DNA from: Ensifer sp. USDA 6670
Lineage (GTDB): Bacteria > Pseudomonadota > Alphaproteobacteria > Rhizobiales > Rhizobiaceae
DNA: 34,087 bases
Direction: 5' to 3'
Assembly (NCBI GenBank): GCA_000421085.1
Contig: ATWE01000035.1
Location: 1 to 34,087, forward strand
Shown here: piece by piece, positions 22,713-30,682 of the stretch
Numbering within the stretch: position 1 is the first letter of the stretch
How the letters are laid out: each line of letters starts with the position of its first letter
Position numbers and translations under genes: made by a program
The notes under the pieces: generated by a model
What the model was told of the DNA's origin: nothing
What the model saw: only the letters and a program-made list of their open reading frames with translations
Databases searched by the model: none

Positions 22713-25241
22713 TCACGCCTCCACTTCTCGCCTTGACCTGGCGATAATCCGAACCAAGCGATCGAAGCCGGACAGGCCCGAGTAAAGTACGATCGCGAAA
22801 AGGGTCATTATCCCCGATGCTATGACTCCAAAGGCAGAGTTCAGTCCGAGCACAGAAATCACGTTCGTCATCAAGGTGAAGAAGAACGCTCCCAGCAAGG
22901 CTCCGGAGAATGACCCGCGTCCACCTGTCAAAGCAGCTCCTCCGAGGACGGCGGCCGCTATGCTGGAGAGCGCATAATTCTGGCCAACGGACGGGTGTCC
23001 CACACCAACTTGCGCGCCGAGAAACATGCCTGCAATCGCCGCGCTGACGCCAGCCAGGATATAGGCACGAAGATGGATCCAGGTGACGGGCGCCCCGTTT
23101 CTACGTGCAGCTTCCTCTCTAAATCCAGTCGCCTTTACGAGCAGTCCTGATCGCGTTCGGTGCAGCCAATAATCGCTGACCAGCGCAGCAATGACGACGA
23201 ATATAGTTGCGACAGGTAGAAATCCGATACAGGTGCGCAAAAGCGAAGTGAGCTGTCCGTCGATTATGCCGGCTGGTGTCGGTCGGCCGACAAGTGCGAG
23301 TCCCTGCAAGATGCTCAACGTAGCGATGGTCGTAATGACCGGGTTGATCCGACCGAACCGAACAAGGGCACCGTTTGCAAGTCCGGTCGCGACACCAAGC
23401 AGGAGGCAAGCGACGGCTCCTCCCGCAATCATCAGAGGGCCCGCTCCTGATACGATCAAAAATGACATTGCAACCACAACCATGCTCATGAGTGAGCCAA
23501 CGGAAACATCAATACCTTTGATCAGAAGCGTATGAAGCTGCGCCATTGCGACGATCGCCACCGGCGTAAGGGCAAGCAGCAGATGTCGGAAGTTGATGGG
23601 TTTGAGGAAAACGCTGCTGTTCGCCGCTGCATAGGCACACACGATCGCGACGAGTCCAAGCAGAAAGAGAAGTGGAACCCACGTACCCGCGCTCCCGCCC
23701 GTAAGCTGCTGGAGAAAGGTTGGGGTTTTCGTCGCCGCATCGGCGTTTTTCGTTTGCCTGGCGTCGCGAGCCGTGAGGAAGCTTCCGACTATGTTCTCTT
23801 CCGTAATCGCGTCGCCTACGAGTTCACGGACAATTCGGCCACGCGAAAACACGAGGACCCGATCACATATCCCTGCAAGTTCCTGAGCGTCTGAGGAATT
23901 GACGATGCACGTGCCATCGCCTTCGATGTTCTCGCGGATGGCCTTGTAGATTTCGAAGCGAGCGCCTGCATCGACCCCTTGTGTCGGTTCATCGATCAGA
24001 AACGCCTTTGCGCCAGATCTGAAGCTGCGGGCTAGAACGGCTTTTTGCTGATTGCCGCCCGAAAGCTGGACCACCGGGAGGGACAAATCCGCAGCAGCGA
24101 CCCCGAAGTCCCGTTTCATTGCTGCGGCTGTCGCCTGCTCCTTCTTGCGAGACAGCAGGCCAAAACTGGTCTGCCTCTCGAGAAGGGGGAGGATCATATT
24201 CTTGCCAACGCTTAGCTCGGAGAAAATAGCTTCTCCCTTACGGTCGGAGCTCAGAAACAGCAGGCCGCTCTCCAATGCCGATCTTGGCGACGCGATTGAG
24301 ACTTGCAGGCCCACGCACTCAACGGTTCCATGTGCTTCTTCAAGACCTACGAGGGCGCGTAGAACTTCGCGTTGGCCGTTCCCCTCGGCACCTGCGAAAC
24401 CAAGGATTTCTCCTTTTCGGGCCGAGAAGGAGATGTCTTGGAAGGCCTTGCCGGTGAGGTTTTTCACAACGAGCACGGGATCCTCGGCGATGTTGGTCGC
24501 CTTCGCGGCATATTCAACATCGATATCCCGGCCGACCATCAACGTAATGAGGTCGTGTTCGGAAAGGCTGTCGGTAACGGCGAAGGTGCCTTGGTGCACG
24601 CCATCGCGCAAAACGGTTACGCGGTCGGCGAGCTCGAGAATTTCAGGGAGACGGTGGCTCACATAGATGATGCCGGTCCCACGCGCGGTGAGGTCGCGGA
24701 TAATTCCGGTCAGTTTGCGCACGCCATCTGCATCGAGTGTGGAGGTTGGTTCGTCGAGCAGGAGTACCGTTGGTTCAGACTGCAAGGCCTTTACAATTTC
24801 TACGAACTGCCGCTGAGCAGGCGAGAGATCGGCGATCAGCGCGTCCGGGGCGATATTCACGCCGTAGACGGAAAGCAGTGTGGCGGCCCACGTGTTCATC
24901 TCGGCGAAGCGTACCGTCCCCTGTCTACTCGCCATGAAAAGATTCTGAGCGACAGTTAGCTCTAGAACGAGCGAATCGTCTTGGTACACCGTCGAAAGGC
25001 CAAGTCCTGATGCTGTCCGAGGATCCACATTCGCCAGGCGTTGTCCGGCAATCTCGACAGAACCACTGTCTGGTCTGACGACGCCGCTCGCGATCTTCAT
25101 CAACGTGCTCTTCCCGGAACCATTCTCTCCGAGGATTGCGTGGACTTCTCCCGGCAAGCAATCAATGCTTACCTGATCCAGTGCGCGCACACCGGGGTAT
25201 GTCTTCGACACGCCTTCGAGCCTTAAGACAGGGGTGCTCAT
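22713..25241 (-). CDS. Fused ABC ATPase (RbsA-like, two domains) and permease
   Basis: An 842-residue chain that joins a complete RbsA-type tandem ATPase (about residues 1-505) to a full RbsC-type permease (about 525-842). The first ATPase domain has Walker A LGENGSGKST (37-46), the SPAQRQFVEIVKAL signature region and LLLDEPTSTLD. The second has a degenerate Walker A (GAEGNGQRE), as is normal in RbsA, with the intact signature LSGGNQQKAV and IDEPTQGVD. The permease half has LIKGIDVSVGSLMSM and AAVLGGAALTGGRGSFSG. In most relatives these are separate polypeptides. The frame is continuous with no stop or frameshift, so fusion is genuine in this sequence. It lies between the binding-protein gene (69 bases upstream) and the second permease (4 bases downstream). 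Confidence 0.95.
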   Translation of the reverse strand: MSTPVLRLEGVSKTYPGVRALDQVSIDCLPGEVHAILGENGSGKSTLMKIASGVVRPDSGSVEIAGQRLANVDPRTASGLGLSTVYQDDSLVLELTVAQNLFMASRQGTVRFAEMNTWAATLLSVYGVNIAPDALIADLSPAQRQFVEIVKALQSEPTVLLLDEPTSTLDADGVRKLTGIIRDLTARGTGIIYVSHRLPEILELADRVTVLRDGVHQGTFAVTDSLSEHDLITLMVGRDIDVEYAAKATNIAEDPVLVVKNLTGKAFQDISFSARKGEILGFAGAEGNGQREVLRALVGLEEAHGTVECVGLQVSIASPRSALESGLLFLSSDRKGEAIFSELSVGKNMILPLLERQTSFGLLSRKKEQATAAAMKRDFGVAAADLSLPVVQLSGGNQQKAVLARSFRSGAKAFLIDEPTQGVDAGARFEIYKAIRENIEGDGTCIVNSSDAQELAGICDRVLVFSRGRIVRELVGDAITEENIVGSFLTARDARQTKNADAATKTPTFLQQLTGGSAGTWVPLLFLLGLVAIVCAYAAANSSVFLKPINFRHLLLALTPVAIVAMAQLHTLLIKGIDVSVGSLMSMVVVAMSFLIVSGAGPLMIAGGAVACLLLGVATGLANGALVRFGRINPVITTIATLSILQGLALVGRPTPAGIIDGQLTSLLRTCIGFLPVATIFVVIAALVSDYWLHRTRSGLLVKATGFREEAARRNGAPVTWIHLRAYILAGVSAAIAGMFLGAQVGVGHPSVGQNYALSSIAAAVLGGAALTGGRGSFSGALLGAFFFTLMTNVISVLGLNSAFGVIASGIMTLFAIVLYSGLSGFDRLVRIIARSRREVEA

Positions 25242-25269
25242 TGGGACTCCGATTTTTCAATGCGGTCGC

Positions 25270-25297
25270 GCCGGCCAGCGCCGTAGCGCCAGCCGGC
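25270..25297 (-). other. Hairpin after the binding-protein gene
   Basis: GCCGGC-CA-GCGC / GCGC-CA-GCCGGC arms around a CGTA loop lie in the 69-base gap between the binding-protein and ATPase genes. Intercistronic stems here are known in many ABC operons to protect the upstream mRNA, giving excess binding protein; that role is inferred. Confidence 0.5.
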
Positions 25298-25310
25298 TCG
25301 GGGAGGAAGA

Positions 25311-26483
25311 CTAGTTCGGGAACATCGCCTTCAATGTCTTCGCATTGACGAGCGTTGAGACCGGTGTTTCCATCGGGAGGTTTTTGTCGCAGAGACCCTT
25401 CTTCACGGTTTTCATGGAGAACGGCACCTTGATCCAAGGCGAAACCGTTTCGCCAGCCTGCGCCATCATCGCAGCGGACACCGCGAAGCGCGCCGTAACC
25501 GTCGTGCCGGACGCTGAATAGTAGATACGGAATTTCGAGCTATTTGCCGCTTCCCAATCACAGAACAGACCCTGCTCGTCTGTGCGCAAGGCCGCGACCG
25601 TGTCTACGTCCTTGCCCGCTGCTTGATAAGCACGCATCGCAGCTCTGAACCCGTCCGCGTATTCGTAGATCCAACCATCGAAATCACCATACTGCGCCAG
25701 AGCGGCCGATACGGCGGTAAAAGTGCCCTCTTGCGTCCAGTTCGTATCAAGTTTTGCGAGGATCTTGATGGACGACGCATCAGCCTCCTCTTGCGCGCAC
25801 TTCTGCCAAGTCGCGCTGAGCGTATTGCCAGGCGTGCCGCCAAGTGCGACCAGAGCCTTGGCGCTCGGCTTGTCAGCGACGACAGCTTTCACCATGTCCT
25901 GGCCGAGAGCGCACAGATCCTCGTGCACTGTGCTGACATAGTCCTCTCCCGCGGTGCCAACCTCTTGGCCGTTGTTCAGCACGACAGTAATGCCCGCTTC
26001 TTTCGCTTCGCGAACTGTCGGCAGAAGCGCTGGACCGGCATCAGCGTACAGAACGATAATGTTGACACCTTGAGCGATGTAGGCATTGAGATCAGCGATC
26101 GCCTTAGAGACGTCGCCCCGAGCCGACGAGTACTGGATCTTGCCGATTTCCGGATAAGCCAGCGCCTGCTGAATGAACTCCATCTTGGTTACGCGGCGCC
26201 AGACATTCTCGCCGAAACCATCGGCATACGCGATTGTCAGTTCTCCGCCCGTGCCGGTTTCACAAACGTCGTTCTTCCAGCATTCAAGCGCTTTAGCCTC
26301 GAGTTCCGGCGTGAGCGGCTTGGCGGCAATCTCAATCGCCTTAGCGATGGCAGGGTCGACTTCGGTTGTGCCAAGACGGCTTTTCATAATTTCCTCTGCC
26401 GTTTCGGCAAAGGTGAGGTTGGCACTCAAGCAAAAGACCCCAGCGACGACGGCTGTGGTCATTGTGGACCGAAATAGATTCAT
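25311..26483 (-). CDS. Periplasmic substrate-binding protein, ribose-type ABC transporter
   Basis: A 390-residue secreted protein. Residues 1-26 form a signal peptide (MNLFRSTMTTAVVAG, hydrophobic core, then LTFA before ETAEE). The mature part is a type I periplasmic binding fold of the Peripla_BP_4 class: LTIAYADGFGENVWRR near 82-97, DLNAYIAQGVNIIVLYAD, VVLNNGQEVGTAGEDY, VALGGTPGNTLS and WIYEYADGFRAAM. An N-terminal insertion of about 45 residues with CWKNDVC precedes the fold and may carry a disulphide; C312-type and C373-type cysteines occur later. GGGAGGAG three bases before ATG 26483 gives a strong start. It is flanked by two hairpins. The ligand is unknown; the neighbouring CoA ligase, BKACE and SDR suggest a catabolised carboxylate, polyol or terpenoid-like compound rather than a plain sugar. 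Confidence 0.93.
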   Translation of the reverse strand: MNLFRSTMTTAVVAGVFCLSANLTFAETAEEIMKSRLGTTEVDPAIAKAIEIAAKPLTPELEAKALECWKNDVCETGTGGELTIAYADGFGENVWRRVTKMEFIQQALAYPEIGKIQYSSARGDVSKAIADLNAYIAQGVNIIVLYADAGPALLPTVREAKEAGITVVLNNGQEVGTAGEDYVSTVHEDLCALGQDMVKAVVADKPSAKALVALGGTPGNTLSATWQKCAQEEADASSIKILAKLDTNWTQEGTFTAVSAALAQYGDFDGWIYEYADGFRAAMRAYQAAGKDVDTVAALRTDEQGLFCDWEAANSSKFRIYYSASGTTVTARFAVSAAMMAQAGETVSPWIKVPFSMKTVKKGLCDKNLPMETPVSTLVNAKTLKAMFPN

Positions 26484-26500
26484 AGACTCCTCCCGTGAGT

Positions 26501-26530
26501 GTTTGGCTCACCTCCTCCGATGAGCCAAAC
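26501..26530 (-). promoter_or_regulatory. Perfect hairpin with SD-like loop upstream of the binding-protein gene
   Basis: A perfect 10-bp inverted repeat GTTTGGCTCA / TGAGCCAAAC lies between the SDR stop and the binding-protein start. On the mRNA its 10-base loop is TCGGAGGAGG, a sequence complementary to the anti-Shine-Dalgarno of 16S rRNA. The true ribosome-binding site follows a few bases later. It could be a 5' stabiliser, a ribosome standby site or a regulatory target. Confidence 0.6.
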
Positions 26531-26539
26531 GTTGACATT

Positions 26540-27328
26540 TCAGATCAGGACCATGCCGCCATCGACCATGATGGTCTGGCCGGTGATGTAGTCAGAAGCG
26601 TCGGAGGCAAGAAACGTTGTCGTTCCAATAATATCCTTGGGTACGGATACCCGACCCAGAAGGACGTTTGCCGAGAACTCGTTGATCAGCTGCTCCGGTT
26701 TAGAGGTGATCCCGTGCTGAAGAGCGTCATCATCGAGCTGCTTCCAGAGTTCCGTCGCGACCACGCCCGGACTGAAGCAGTTGACGGTGATGCCGTGCTT
26801 GGCGAAGGAACGGGCAGCAGATTGCGTCAGCGAAACCACCGCAAACTTCGATGCGCAGTAGTGGGCATAGTCCGGCCAACCCTGTTTTCCTGCGATCGAC
26901 GCGGTGTTGATGATCTTGCCGCCGTGACCTTGGCGGATCATCTGCCGCACGGCCTCTTGGGTCCCGATGAGCACACCAAGGGCGTTGATTTTCATGATAC
27001 GGTTGAAGTCATCTTCCGTGACTTCCATGAATGGGCAAGTTTGGCTGACGCCAGCGTTATTGAAGAGCACGTCGAGGCGCCCGAACTTTTCCACCACCTT
27101 CGCGATCATGGCCTTGACTTGCTGACGATCGGAAACGTCGGCTGCGATCGAGATTGCGTCTCCGCCGGCCTGTTTGATCTGCTCGGCAACGCTTGCTGCG
27201 TTGTTCGAATTGACGTCGGCGATAGCCACACGGGCGCCGTTGCGTGCCAGATCGCCAGCGATGGCGGTACCAAGGCCACGGCCCGCCCCCGTAACGATAA
27301 TGACCTTATCTTTTACTGATCCTGACAT
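26540..27328 (-). CDS. Short-chain dehydrogenase/reductase (first of two)
   Basis: A 262-residue classical SDR. The cofactor motif is TGAGRGLG (13-20), NNAG is at 90-93, and the catalytic Ser-Tyr-Lys are S144, Y157 and K161 (YCASK). Asp38 at the end of strand beta2 (IADVN) predicts NAD rather than NADP. The C-terminus DYITGQTIMVDGGMVLI is typical. It resembles sorbitol/acetoin-type dehydrogenases, but the substrate is not determined. ATG 27328 was chosen because GGAGGAG lies six bases upstream; the longer open frame would add an unrelated 25 residues. In the operon it follows the acyl-CoA ligase (84 bases) and precedes the binding protein (56 bases). It may oxidise a hydroxyl made by one of the P450s. 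Confidence 0.94.
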   Translation of the reverse strand: MSGSVKDKVIIVTGAGRGLGTAIAGDLARNGARVAIADVNSNNAASVAEQIKQAGGDAISIAADVSDRQQVKAMIAKVVEKFGRLDVLFNNAGVSQTCPFMEVTEDDFNRIMKINALGVLIGTQEAVRQMIRQGHGGKIINTASIAGKQGWPDYAHYCASKFAVVSLTQSAARSFAKHGITVNCFSPGVVATELWKQLDDDALQHGITSKPEQLINEFSANVLLGRVSVPKDIIGTTTFLASDASDYITGQTIMVDGGMVLI

Positions 27329-27412
27329 GAAAGGGCTCCTCCATTTTTCATGATATCGTTGAATTGACGGCGGCAACTGCCGCGTAGAGTTTGTGGTTCG
27401 CAAGGGCCCGAT

Positions 27413-29113
27413 CTATGAAGCATGAAGCTTCTTGGCGAGCTCCCTGACATCGGCTTTCTGAACCTTGCCGTTTTGGTTCCTGGGGACCGGCTCCTCTCCA
27501 ACCAGCCAGAAATCCGGCACCTTGTAGTCAGCGATCTTGGCGAGAAGGTAAGCGCGCAACGCCTCACCAGTCAGGTCGGCAGCGCGACGTTTGACAAAGG
27601 CAAATGTCTTTTCACCGAGGACCGGATCCGGGACGCCGACCACCGCGCATTCCTCAATATCGGGATGTTCCATCAGCGAGTTTTCGACCTCGGCGCTGAA
27701 TACCTTGAAGCCGCCGCGATTAATCATGTCCTTGACGCGATCGTGAACATAAATCAGGCCGCAGACATCCCGCTTTCCGATGTCACCACTCTTCCAGAAC
27801 CCGTTGACGAACGACTGGCGAGTTGCCTCCTCATTGTTCCAGTAACCGGGACTAACGTTCGGTCCCCTGATCCAGAGTTCTCCGGATTCCCCATCGGGAA
27901 GCGACTCTCCATTTGAATCCACAATGAGGATCTCGTCGCACTCCAGGGAAAAGCCGACGCTTGCCGGCGCTGACGATGTCAGCTCGGGAGGCATGATCGT
28001 ACAAACGGCGCAGGTTTCTGTGGCCCCATATGCGTTGATCATACGGAGCCCGGGCGCGATTTGACTGAACCGCTCAATCACGGCGGGCGGCATTATCGCA
28101 CCGCCATAGATCCCATATTTCCAAGCAGACAGATCGTAGTCCTGGATGTTCGGTGCCATTGCAAACAGCTGGTACATCGAGGGCACCAGAACGGCGTAGG
28201 TAACTTGTTCGCGAACCATGAGTTCGAGGACCGGGGCCACTTTGAATTCTCGCGCCATGACGAGTGTGCCACCGGACGCCAAGGTTACCGACGCGAGAGG
28301 ACCAAAGCCCGCAATGTGTGTCGCGGGGACAGCCAACAGACTCCTCTGCGGACTGTCTATGGCTAGCGCGTATAGGTAATGAAGGCAGGTGTGCACGAAA
28401 TTCGTGTGCGTGAGGCAGGCGCCCTTTGGCTTACCCGTTGTTCCGGACGTAAAGACGATCATCATGAGACCTTCTTTGTCCAGAACAGGGAGTGCGGCCG
28501 GCGAGGACTGAGCCAAAGTGGCGAATGCGTCTGCCGCACCCGGTTCGCCGTCAACCAGGAACACTCGTTGGAGGCTGCTTCCCGAGGTCGGAAACTTCTC
28601 CAACCATTGCGACGCCGTCACGGCAAGAAGCGGCGTCGCGTCATTGACGATGTAGTTGACGTCTGAAGGGCCGAGCCGGGTTCCGAGTGGGATGGCAATC
28701 CCGCCGGCCCTCACTGCCGCGAGGACCGAAACGAGGTATTCGAGCCGGTTGTCGAGCATGATCGCGATACGGTCGCCCTTCTTGAGCCCCGCGTTGACCA
28801 GACCAAATGCGGTTTTCTCCACCAGGCTGTCGAGTTCCCGATAGGAAATTCGACGCTCTCCGCAAACCACAGCCTCCTGGTTGGGAAAACGCAGGGTGCT
28901 GGCTCGAAACATCTCGTCGTATGTTTTCGGGCGAGCGGCGTACCGGACATGAAGACGGCCGGGCTCTGCGACCGTCTTGTTAATCTCAGCATCGACCTTC
29001 CAACAACCGCCGTGAAACGCGCCGAATGGGACACCCCAGCTATCCCGGTTCGAGGTCCCGTCGAATGCCCCCTGCCTGGGGACACCGTTTCCTTTGTTGT
29101 TCTCCTCCTCCAT
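27413..29113 (-). CDS. Acyl-CoA ligase (AMP-forming, class I adenylating enzyme)
   Basis: A 566-residue ligase that would activate a carboxylic acid to its CoA thioester through an acyl-AMP. The P-loop is FTSGTTGKPKG (221-231), the A5 motif AYGATE (361-366), A7 has KSGD (441-444), A8 contains HDRVKDMINRGGFKV, and the catalytic lysine is K550 in PRNQNGKVQK. Its overall look is medium-chain or aryl/alkyl-CoA-ligase-like. The first 55 or so residues before YAARPKTYDEMF are not typical, and the ATG at 29113 has no strong upstream ribosome-binding site (a GAGGAGGAG run follows it), so a different start remains possible. It begins 11 bases after the BKACE stop codon. A natural role is activation of the acid released or remade by the BKACE pathway. 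Confidence 0.93.
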   Translation of the reverse strand: MEEENNKGNGVPRQGAFDGTSNRDSWGVPFGAFHGGCWKVDAEINKTVAEPGRLHVRYAARPKTYDEMFRASTLRFPNQEAVVCGERRISYRELDSLVEKTAFGLVNAGLKKGDRIAIMLDNRLEYLVSVLAAVRAGGIAIPLGTRLGPSDVNYIVNDATPLLAVTASQWLEKFPTSGSSLQRVFLVDGEPGAADAFATLAQSSPAALPVLDKEGLMMIVFTSGTTGKPKGACLTHTNFVHTCLHYLYALAIDSPQRSLLAVPATHIAGFGPLASVTLASGGTLVMAREFKVAPVLELMVREQVTYAVLVPSMYQLFAMAPNIQDYDLSAWKYGIYGGAIMPPAVIERFSQIAPGLRMINAYGATETCAVCTIMPPELTSSAPASVGFSLECDEILIVDSNGESLPDGESGELWIRGPNVSPGYWNNEEATRQSFVNGFWKSGDIGKRDVCGLIYVHDRVKDMINRGGFKVFSAEVENSLMEHPDIEECAVVGVPDPVLGEKTFAFVKRRAADLTGEALRAYLLAKIADYKVPDFWLVGEEPVPRNQNGKVQKADVRELAKKLHAS

Positions 29114-29124
29114 GGGATCCCGCC

Positions 29125-30159
29125 CTACTCTGCGGCGGCGGAGGTTTTGGCTCCTGCAGAGATGCCGCACATCTGACGAAACTCATCGGCGGTCATCAGT
29201 TCGCGGCCAAGGCTTTCCACCATTGTGCGCGTGATACGGAACGCATCGACGTTGCGCTCGATCAGATCATCACGATGCGGCCACTTCCACACTGTGTCTT
29301 CCATACCGACGCGGACGTGGAGGCCCATCAGCAACGCGAGATTTGCAAGGTGAAGGCTTGCCCGGCCACCGGCGCACACGATGATGTTTGCGCCCGGATC
29401 AACTTGCCGAATGAGCCCAACCTGGCGCACAAGACCGTCGATCATGCTCTGCGGCGAATACATTGGAGTGCAGCCCGGAAGACCAGCAAGCAACAACCAG
29501 GTCAGAGGTCCCTTCACCAAACCGCTGTCAATGAGCAGCCGGCGTGCATTATCGACGTCGCCATCTGTGTATACGGCGAGCTGCGGAACCAGGCCGGCAT
29601 CGACCACCATGCGCGTTTTCTCGATGATGGCGTGCGGCGGCTTTACGAAGAGGTTGTCGCCGAGGATCAGCGCCGTGGTGTTCACGGGCACAGCGTTCAC
29701 GAGCAATCGGTCGATGATCTCCTGCATGCCCTTGCACTCGGTGTCGTTAACGGCGACGAGGCAGGCGTCGAGCGCGATGTTCGGGTGATCGGACTTGAGC
29801 CGTCCAAGGACTTCAGCGAAACGGTCGACGTCAAGGACGTTGTGGCCACCGTCATCGCGAACGTGAATGTGAATGATCTGAGCGCCTTCGGCGATGCACT
29901 CCTTCGCGGAACGAATGATCTCGTCTGGTGTCTGCGCTTGGTTGGGGTTCTCGGCCTTGGTAAAAAACGCCCCGTTGATCGCAACAGAGACCGCGGCTTT
30001 CGGGAGCGCATCCCACCGCGGCATTTGCGGAGCGCCTGAAATCAGGCTATCGCCAGCGGACATGATGGTGGGAGCTGCATAAGGTCTCCAATAGGTCCGT
30101 ACATTCTCCTTGGCGACCCTGTTGCGGACCCGTTCCCAATTAATCGTGTTGACGCTCAT
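29125..30159 (-). CDS. Beta-keto acid cleavage enzyme (BKACE, DUF849 family)
   Basis: A 344-residue zinc enzyme of the BKACE/Kce family, whose members react a beta-keto acid with acetyl-CoA to give acetoacetate and a new acyl-CoA. Family marks are the beta1 strand AAVSVAINGAF (55-65) with NPNQAQTPDEI, the metal-binding HIHVRDD (H97, H99), and the metal glutamate E287 in VRVGMEDTVW, followed by the usual N-terminal-pairing tail. There are about 50 residues before the first strand that most members do not have (VRNRVAKENVRTYWRPYAAP). Paralogue specificity in this family ranges over 3-keto-5-aminohexanoate, dehydrocarnitine and others; it cannot be read here. A GGAG site precedes ATG 30159. It is the first gene of a six-gene operon ending at 21662. 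Confidence 0.93.
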   Translation of the reverse strand: MSVNTINWERVRNRVAKENVRTYWRPYAAPTIMSAGDSLISGAPQMPRWDALPKAAVSVAINGAFFTKAENPNQAQTPDEIIRSAKECIAEGAQIIHIHVRDDGGHNVLDVDRFAEVLGRLKSDHPNIALDACLVAVNDTECKGMQEIIDRLLVNAVPVNTTALILGDNLFVKPPHAIIEKTRMVVDAGLVPQLAVYTDGDVDNARRLLIDSGLVKGPLTWLLLAGLPGCTPMYSPQSMIDGLVRQVGLIRQVDPGANIIVCAGGRASLHLANLALLMGLHVRVGMEDTVWKWPHRDDLIERNVDAFRITRTMVESLGRELMTADEFRQMCGISAGAKTSAAAE

Positions 30160-30682
30160 CGATTTCTCCGATCAGTTTGGTTGTCAGGCAGACTTTGACC
30201 GATCAGCCGAAGTCCTCGTTGTGATGGACTTAACTTATCCAGTCAGATCGAGATCGGCTCGGCGCCAGCTGACAACTGCTACGCCAAACCTGCCAAAATG
30301 GAGCGTGATGCCACGTAACGTGATCAGGATTGGCGCTCGAGTCGATGAGCCCGTTCAACTGCCAACGTGTTGATAAACTATGCCCTCGCGCGGCTTCGAA
30401 GGACCGGTGCAGGCACCAATTGGCCGGTCCGCCGTAGCCAATGTCCGATACTGCCCTTCAGCGGCAGCCAATTCCCGCTACGCTCGCAAATGACCAGCTC
30501 CGAAAGCGTAAAGCATGTGGGGGAGGTCGATATCAACTTGCATGGTGAGAGGCGCTACGCACATGATTGGCAGAGATGAGCGCATGGTACCTGGACAGGC
30601 GGACGATGCGAATCCGAAGCAGAGGCGAAAGGTGCGCCGGCGCTGGCGAGATACTCGACTGACATCTGAGAAGGACTGAGTC
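30160..30682. promoter_or_regulatory. Divergent promoter region between BKACE operon and hydrolase
   Basis: About 520 bases between two oppositely transcribed genes, so promoters for both must lie here. CCGATCAG occurs twice as a direct repeat, at 30168 and 30199, 31 bases apart (about three helical turns) and close to the BKACE start, a layout open to an AraC-type activator. A GGACCGG-N16-CCGGTCC inverted repeat lies at 30401-30430. No gene is supported in between; promoter boxes could not be assigned with confidence. Confidence 0.5.
30401..30430. repeat. Inverted repeat in the divergent region
   Basis: GGACCGG and CCGGTCC arms (7 bp, perfect) are separated by 16 bases that also hold GTGC-AG-GCAC. 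It could be an operator or a small RNA hairpin; position alone supports a regulatory guess. Confidence 0.4.
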
